Of a stretch of 20,326 nt of DNA, positions 15,939-20,326 are shown piece by piece (position 1 is the stretch's first letter; every line of letters starts with the position of its first letter). The position numbers and the translations under genes are program-made. The notes under the pieces are model-generated. The model saw only the letters and a program-made list of their open reading frames with translations, ran no database searches and was not told the DNA's origin. Origin of the DNA: JBCCZC01 sp039188505 (GTDB lineage: Bacteria > Pseudomonadota > Gammaproteobacteria > Xanthomonadales > SZUA-38). Where the stretch lies: contig JBCCZC010000052.1 in the NCBI GenBank assembly GCA_039188505.1, positions 1 through 20,326 of the forward strand. The letters run 5' to 3'.

Positions 15939-15992
15939 CCTCGCCGGTCGGTAGAGTCCTGTTCCTGTCTCAACCTCGGAGGGGCCTGATCG

Positions 15993-17189
15993 ATGCACGT
16001 TTCGCGTTGGGCCCTGTCGATGCTGTGCTCCGCCTCGCTGGCGGGCGGCTGCAGCAAATCGTCGATCGATGAGGCACCGGCCAAGACGCCGGTCGTCGCG
16101 GAGACACCGGCCGTGCCTCCGCCGTCGGAGGCGACATCCCCAAGGCGCCTCCTGATCATCGGCCAGGACCTCGACGCCATCCGCGGGTACCTGGCCAGCG
16201 ACTGCTGCCCGCGCCCTGACGGCGTGACCGCCTATGTCGATTTCTACAACACGCTCGCCCCGGACGCGGGATTCGGCGGCCTGGGAATCGATACCGACGG
16301 GCTCCCCTACGCTGGCGAGTCGGACTGGGGCGGCGGACCGGCCAACGCCCTGATATCGGCGACCGAAGCTGGCGCGTTCGACCTCGCCCTGGGGCTTTCC
16401 ATCACCGAGAACGACCATCCCGGTGGCCTCGATCGCATCGTCGCGGGCGAGCACGACGAGGAGATCCGCCACCTCGCCCGCTTCGCCTCACGGCTCCCAG
16501 CCACGCTCTACCTAAGGATCGGTTACGAGTTCGACGGGTTCTGGAACCAGGGCTACGACAACGCCGAGCGCTACGTAGCCGCCTATCGGCGGATCGTCGA
16601 CGGCCTGCGCGAAGCGGGCGCCGACAATGTGGCCTATGTCTGGCAGGGATCCGCGTCGACGACGGACGACGTGCTCGATGGCGGCCGCCACGACGCCATT
16701 CTCGACTGGTACCCCGGCGACGAGTACGTCGACTGGGTGGGTCTCTCCTGGTTCATGCATCCCGACGAGAAGCCCGGCGTTGATCCGGGCTTCAGCATCC
16801 CGACGCCGCGCGCCTTGAGCGATGAACTCGTCGTCCTCGCTCGTGAGCGCGGCAAGCCGGTGATGATCGCCGAGGCCAGTCCGCAGGGCTTCGACCTCCG
16901 TGCCGCCACCGAAGCCCATCACGTCGGGCTCTGGGACGGCGAAGCGGGTACCGGCGCAGAACCGCGCACCCCGGAAGAGATCTGGGAAGCCTGGTACCAG
17001 CCACTTTTCGATTACATGAACGCCCACCGGGACGTCATCCAGGCGCTCGCATACATCAACGTCCGCTGGGACGACCAGGATCTCTGGGATGCGCCCTATG
17101 AATCGGGATACTGGGGCGATACCCGGCTCGAAGTGAGCCCTGAGATCGCCCAGCGATTCACGACCGCGATCTCGGAATGGCGGCAATGA
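15993..17189 (+). CDS. GH26-like glycoside hydrolase lipoprotein (endo-mannanase/xylanase superfamily)
   Basis: ATG 15993 follows GGAGGGG with 8 bases spacing. The 398-residue protein starts with a lipoprotein signal ending at Cys20 (LAGGC), then a 30-residue Pro/Ala/Thr-rich linker, then a TIM-barrel from about residue 52. The catalytic pattern is clan GH-A of GH26 type: LRIGYEFDGFWNQGY with acid/base Glu179, the WYPGDEYVDWVGLSWF strand (239-254), and nucleophile Glu294 in KPVMIAEASPQG. GH26 contains endo-beta-mannanases and also endo-beta-1,3-xylanases and lichenases; I cannot choose from sequence, although the xylose genes around it make a xylanase or a mixed-polymer role attractive. It would sit on the outer membrane or face the periplasm and supply oligosaccharides to the receptor. 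It overlaps the transporter gene by 4 bases. Confidence 0.8.
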   Translation: MHVSRWALSMLCSASLAGGCSKSSIDEAPAKTPVVAETPAVPPPSEATSPRRLLIIGQDLDAIRGYLASDCCPRPDGVTAYVDFYNTLAPDAGFGGLGIDTDGLPYAGESDWGGGPANALISATEAGAFDLALGLSITENDHPGGLDRIVAGEHDEEIRHLARFASRLPATLYLRIGYEFDGFWNQGYDNAERYVAAYRRIVDGLREAGADNVAYVWQGSASTTDDVLDGGRHDAILDWYPGDEYVDWVGLSWFMHPDEKPGVDPGFSIPTPRALSDELVVLARERGKPVMIAEASPQGFDLRAATEAHHVGLWDGEAGTGAEPRTPEEIWEAWYQPLFDYMNAHRDVIQALAYINVRWDDQDLWDAPYESGYWGDTRLEVSPEIAQRFTTAISEWRQ

Positions 17190-18748
17190 AGACGACCTAT
17201 CATCCTCGCAACACGGTCTATCTCGCGGCGGTCGTTTCCCTCGGCGGCTTCCTCTTCGGCTTCGATGCGTCGGTGATCTCGGGAGTCGTCAGCTTCATCG
17301 TGCCCGAGTTCGGACTCAATGAACTGCAGGTCGGTCTTGTGGTGGGCGCACCCACCCTCGCGGGCATCCTTGCGGCCATGTGCGCCGGACCGATCGCCGA
17401 CTATGTCGGCCGCCGCAGGGTCCTGATCGCGTTGGCCGCGCTCTATACCGTCTCCGCGATCGGCTCCGCGCTTGCCCCCAGCTATGGCGCTCTCGTGCTG
17501 GCACGCGCCCTCGGCGGTTTCGCGTTCGCGTCCCTTGGCATCGCGCCCATGTACATCGCCGAGATCGCGCCCCACGAACGCCGCGGCTTTCTCGTGTCGT
17601 TCAACCAGTTCAACATCATGATCGGCTTCTCGGTTGCCTACTTCGCGAACTACTTCGTACTGCAGCTCAGCCAGCAGGACCTCGCGTGGGTCGTTGCGCT
17701 GGGCATCGATCGTCAGCCCTGGCGCTGGATGCTGGGGCTCGAGATCATCCCGGCACTGATCTGGTTCCTGGCGCTCTGGACGGTCCCGGAGACCCCACGA
17801 TGGCTGGCTCTCAACGAGCGCGTGGAGCAGGCACGAAAGGTGCTGGCCCGCATTCGCCCCGTCGACCGCGTTAAGGCGACGCTCGACGACATCCTCGCCA
17901 GCGGCAGCGATCACGGGAAGCCGCTCCTCGACCGGATCCGGGAGGTGCTCTCCCCGAAGCTCCGGCTGCCGGTGATGATCGGCCTCGTCGTCGGAGTATT
18001 CCAGCAGGTCACCGGCATCAACGCCGTCTACTTCTACGCGCCGACGATCTTCGAGCAGAGCGGGGTTGGTACGAACGCCGCTTTCGCGCAGGCGACGCTC
18101 ATCGGCATCATCAATATCGTGTTCACCATCATCGCGATGGTGCTCATCGATCGGATCGGGCGCCGGCCGCTTCTCATCGTCGGCCTCGCGGGCATCATCG
18201 TGAGCATGAGCGTCGCCGGCTACGGCTTCAGCCAGGCGACCTATACGCTCCCGGAGACCGCCATCGAAGCCATGCCGGACGATCTCGACCGCGACGGCCT
18301 TCGCCAACTGGCGCGGCAAACGTTCGAGAGTGACCACGAATTCCGGAGTGCGGCTAACGAACTGCTCGGTGAGCAGTTTGTCCGCAACCGCCAGGCGCAG
18401 CTCATCCAGGCGTCGATCCAGGTCAACCCGACCTTGATCCTCGTCGGCATCCTGGGCTTCGTCGCCTCCTTCGCCCTTTCCCTGGGCCCCGTGATGTGGG
18501 TCCTGTTCTCGGAGATCTTCCCGAACCGGGTGCGTGGCGTTGCCCTCGGGCTGGCTGGCCTTTTCAACAGCCTGTCGAGCTTCGTCGTGCAGCTTCTCTT
18601 CCCCTGGGAACTCGCGAACCTGGGTAGTGCCCTCACGTTCTTCATCTACGCGGGACTCGGGGTCCTCGGCCTCATTCTCGTGTGGCGCCTGCTACCCGAG
18701 ACGAAGGGGCGATCGCTCGAGGAGCTGGAGAAGGAGCTGGCGCGATGA
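17186..18748 (+). CDS. MFS sugar porter, XylE-like sugar/H+ symporter
   Basis: ATG 17186 overlaps the previous stop by 4 bases; ATG 17177 would overlap by 13. The 520-residue inner-membrane protein has twelve predicted helices and all sugar-porter signatures: DYVGRRR (72-78), PETPRWL (201-207), QQVTGINAVYFYAPTIF (273-289, whose Gln273/Gln274 and Asn279 match sugar-binding residues of E. coli XylE), DRIGRRPLL (322-330) and PETKGRSLEELE (504-515). It would import a pentose or short sugar from the periplasm with protons. It is unusual in carrying an insertion of about 60 charged, partly helical residues (352-412) between helices 9 and 10, which explains its length above the usual 460-490. Co-transcribed with the GH26-like and dehydrogenase genes. 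Confidence 0.92.
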   Translation: MKTTYHPRNTVYLAAVVSLGGFLFGFDASVISGVVSFIVPEFGLNELQVGLVVGAPTLAGILAAMCAGPIADYVGRRRVLIALAALYTVSAIGSALAPSYGALVLARALGGFAFASLGIAPMYIAEIAPHERRGFLVSFNQFNIMIGFSVAYFANYFVLQLSQQDLAWVVALGIDRQPWRWMLGLEIIPALIWFLALWTVPETPRWLALNERVEQARKVLARIRPVDRVKATLDDILASGSDHGKPLLDRIREVLSPKLRLPVMIGLVVGVFQQVTGINAVYFYAPTIFEQSGVGTNAAFAQATLIGIINIVFTIIAMVLIDRIGRRPLLIVGLAGIIVSMSVAGYGFSQATYTLPETAIEAMPDDLDRDGLRQLARQTFESDHEFRSAANELLGEQFVRNRQAQLIQASIQVNPTLILVGILGFVASFALSLGPVMWVLFSEIFPNRVRGVALGLAGLFNSLSSFVVQLLFPWELANLGSALTFFIYAGLGVLGLILVWRLLPETKGRSLEELEKELAR

Positions 18749-19716
18749 CTGACCTCGTCCGTTGGGGCGTCGTCAGTACCGGGCGTATTGCCCACCAGTT
18801 CGCCCGCGACTTCCAGTTCATCGACGACGGCGAGATCGTGGCCGCAACGTCGCGGACGAAAGCGAACGCGCAGGCCTTCGCGGACGCCTACGACGTGCAG
18901 CGCGTCCATGACTCGGTAGCAGATCTCGTCGATGACCCCCAAGTGGATGCGGTCTACATCGCGACGCCGCACACGCGGCATCTCGAGGACGCCAGGGCGG
19001 CGCTGGCCGTGGGAAAGGCCGTCCTCTGCGAAAAGCCGCTGGTCATCAATCCGGAAGAGTGTCGCGAGCTGATCGCCGCCGCGAACGCTTCGTCCGGCTA
19101 CCTGATGGAAGCGATGTGGACCTGGTTTCTGCCGGCGATCCGCCAGGCCAAGGCCTGGGTCGATGCAGGTCGAATCGGTCGCGTTGTCCAGATCAAGGCG
19201 GACTTCGGATACCCCCAGCGCCCTTACGCCCCCGATCGACGCGAATACGACGCGAGCCTCGGCGGCGGCTGTCTGCTCGAGATGGGCATCTACCCGGTGG
19301 CCCTGCTGCAGCTCTTCCTCGGGCGCCAGGCCGCAGCCATGCAGGTCGTCTCGAAGCACGCCCCCAATGGCGTCGAGGATGATTTCAGCGCGGTGCTCGA
19401 TTACGGAGACGTCGTCGGCACGATCGGCAGCTCCTACCGGTGCAAGCTCCAGAACTGGGCCTGCGTGATCGGCGAGGACGGCTACGTCGCCATTCCCGAT
19501 TTCTGGCGCGCGACCGAATGCACCCTGTTCGAGCTGGATACGCCGGTAAAGCGTTTCGTGGACGACCGGCGCAGCAGCGGACTCGACTTCGAGACGCGGG
19601 CGGTGATGGAAGACCTGCGCGCCGGCCGAAGCGAGTCGCCGATCGTGCCCCTGGCCGCCAGCCTCGCGTTCCAGGAAACGATGGCCTCGCTCCGGGCGCG
19701 CTTCACGCCGAGCTGA
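18745..19716 (+). CDS. Gfo/Idh/MocA-family oxidoreductase, possible D-xylose 1-dehydrogenase
   Basis: The frame is open earlier, but ATG 18745 overlaps the transporter stop by 4 bases and starts the expected Rossmann strand (RWGVVSTGRIAHQFARDF), giving 323 residues. The family marker CEKPL (95-99) is present, with Lys97 as catalytic lysine, and GGGCLLEMGIYPVALL (173-188) is the C-terminal substrate-site helix with Tyr183 as probable catalytic acid. This GIYP form is seen in the dihydrodiol dehydrogenase/NADP-dependent D-xylose dehydrogenase branch of the family. In this operon the enzyme may oxidise xylose or another released sugar to a lactone. No lactonase or sugar-acid dehydratase lies in the window, so a complete oxidative pathway is not shown. 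Confidence 0.85.
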   Translation: MTDLVRWGVVSTGRIAHQFARDFQFIDDGEIVAATSRTKANAQAFADAYDVQRVHDSVADLVDDPQVDAVYIATPHTRHLEDARAALAVGKAVLCEKPLVINPEECRELIAAANASSGYLMEAMWTWFLPAIRQAKAWVDAGRIGRVVQIKADFGYPQRPYAPDRREYDASLGGGCLLEMGIYPVALLQLFLGRQAAAMQVVSKHAPNGVEDDFSAVLDYGDVVGTIGSSYRCKLQNWACVIGEDGYVAIPDFWRATECTLFELDTPVKRFVDDRRSSGLDFETRAVMEDLRAGRSESPIVPLAASLAFQETMASLRARFTPS

Positions 19717-20118
19717 TCAGGCGGAGGCGGTCCGCTGTTCGACCACGGATTCGGTGGAGAACTGGTACCGCATATTGCGATAGACGCAGATGTCCGTGAT
19801 GTCATCGGGCGTGCCCTTCGGCGCCGCGCGATAGTTGGTGGAGAAACGACAGGGCCCGTTGATCGGCAGCACCCGGTGCCAGGTGTGCCCGTGGAGTAGA
19901 ACCAGGGTGCCTCGCGTGGGCGCGATGACGACCTGGTCATCGAAGGTGCCATGAGGGTCGCCGGCCGGCAGAAGTCCGCGCCGGAAGGAGCCCGGTACCA
20001 CCACGACCTCTCCGCCGAGTTCTGGCGTGATGGTGCTCGTGTAGACGAGTCGATTGAGGTTGTGCCGCGACGGATCATCCGGGGGGCAGTCCTGGTGCCA
20101 TGCCTGATGAGATGGACG
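19717..20118 (-). pseudogene. Phytanoyl-CoA-dioxygenase-like Fe(II)/2-oxoglutarate oxygenase, C-terminal part only
   Basis: The stop codon touches the stop of the preceding plus-strand gene, so the two converge with no gap. Reading on the minus strand, the sequence shows SHQAWHQDCPPDD, with the iron-binding His-x-Asp pair, then ITPELGGEVVVVPGSFRRG and HGHTWHRVLP, with the distal iron His and the 2-oxoglutarate-binding Arg. This matches the PhyH fold of non-haem oxygenases. The N-terminal half is missing: upstream of about 20118 the minus strand is simply the antisense of an inverted copy of this same gene. The open frame continues to 20310 by chance of high GC and should not be translated as part of the protein. 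Whether the truncation is biological or an assembly fault cannot be told from this window. Confidence 0.75.
19860..20069 (+). repeat. Inverted repeat, left arm (210 bp)
   Basis: This segment is the reverse complement of 20117-20326 with no gaps. Counted by hand there are 15 mismatches in 210 bases, about 93 percent identity. The arms are separated by a 47-base spacer (20070-20116), which carries the HxD part of the oxygenase gene. The repeat reaches the window end and may continue. Confidence 0.93.
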
Positions 20119-20326
20119 CGGCACAACCTCAACCGACTCGTCTACACGAGCACGATCACGCCCGAGCTCGGTGGTGAGGTCGTAGTGGTTCCGGGCTCGT
20201 TCCGGCGCGGGCTCCTGCCGGCCGGCGATCCTCATGGCACCTTCGACGACCAGGTCGTCATCGCGCCCACGAGAGGCACCCTGGTTCTGCTCCACGGGCA
20301 CACCTGGCACCGGGTGCTGCCGATCA
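20117..20326 (-). repeat. Inverted repeat, right arm, carrying a second truncated oxygenase copy
   Basis: On the plus strand this arm encodes RHNLNRLVYTSTITPEL through HTWHRVLPI, the same protein as the minus-strand gene at its left, and runs off the window. It lacks the His-x-Asp iron ligands, which fall in the spacer and are coded only on the minus strand, so by itself it cannot give a working oxygenase. All 15 differences from the left arm are synonymous. Confidence 0.9.

Noticed and set aside
17096..18337. Minus-strand open frame of 413 codons rich in Asp, Glu, His and Arg
   Set aside because: It mirrors the transporter gene, whose hydrophobic codons read as charged residues on the other strand.
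20119..20310. N-terminal extension of the minus-strand oxygenase frame
   Set aside because: These codons are the antisense of the right arm of the inverted repeat and do not resemble the start of a PhyH protein.
1..20326. CRISPR array, insertion sequence, integrase or phage genes
   Set aside because: No regularly spaced repeats and no transposase or recombinase motifs were seen on either strand.

Overview
This is a high-GC bacterial window, most likely from a proteobacterium and probably a gammaproteobacterium that feeds on plant or algal polysaccharide. The clues are a TonB-dependent outer-membrane receptor of the Caulobacter/Xanthomonas type, lipoprotein hydrolases, an E. coli-type (class II) xylose isomerase, tight operons with 4-base ATGA overlaps, and GC near two thirds in most genes. 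No 16S or other marker is present, so taxonomy is inference.

Left part (1-3483): the 3' end of gatB, a PfkB-family sugar or nucleoside kinase overlapping it by 4 bases, a nucleotide pyrophosphatase/phosphodiesterase, and an RDD-family membrane protein. Middle part (3484-5940): a lower-GC accessory-looking stretch with a 447-base segment holding no convincing gene, an unusual lipoprotein that joins a lipase-like alpha/beta hydrolase to a beta-helix-like and a very glycine-rich tail, and a tRNA with anticodon UAG (Leu) but a short variable loop.

Right part (5998-19716): a xylose / xylo-oligosaccharide utilisation locus. On the minus strand an operon reads galM-like mutarotase, xylB, xylA. Divergent from it is a LacI-family regulator, then a cytoplasmic GH43 beta-xylosidase, a large TonB-dependent receptor with its own terminator, and a co-transcribed set of a GH26-like surface lipoprotein, an MFS sugar/H+ symporter and a Gfo/Idh/MocA sugar dehydrogenase. 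Three copies of a 14-bp palindrome (TGTAAACGTTTACA and one-mismatch versions) lie exactly in front of the mutarotase/regulator pair, the GH43 gene and the receptor. At the mutarotase and receptor genes the palindrome lies between a -35 box and a -10 box that is built from its own half-site. I read this as the operator of a self-contained regulon: the receptor imports oligosaccharides, the GH26-like protein cuts chains outside or at the surface, the MFS protein carries sugar across the inner membrane, GH43 releases xylose, and mutarotase, isomerase and kinase feed xylulose 5-phosphate into central metabolism. The Gfo enzyme may offer an oxidative side route.

Right edge (19717-20326): the C-terminal half of a phytanoyl-CoA-dioxygenase-like gene on the minus strand runs into an inverted copy of itself. 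The two 210-bp arms differ at 15 positions by hand count and every difference is synonymous. This looks more like two strain haplotypes joined in an assembly fold-back than a working gene pair, so the last 250 bases should be treated with caution.
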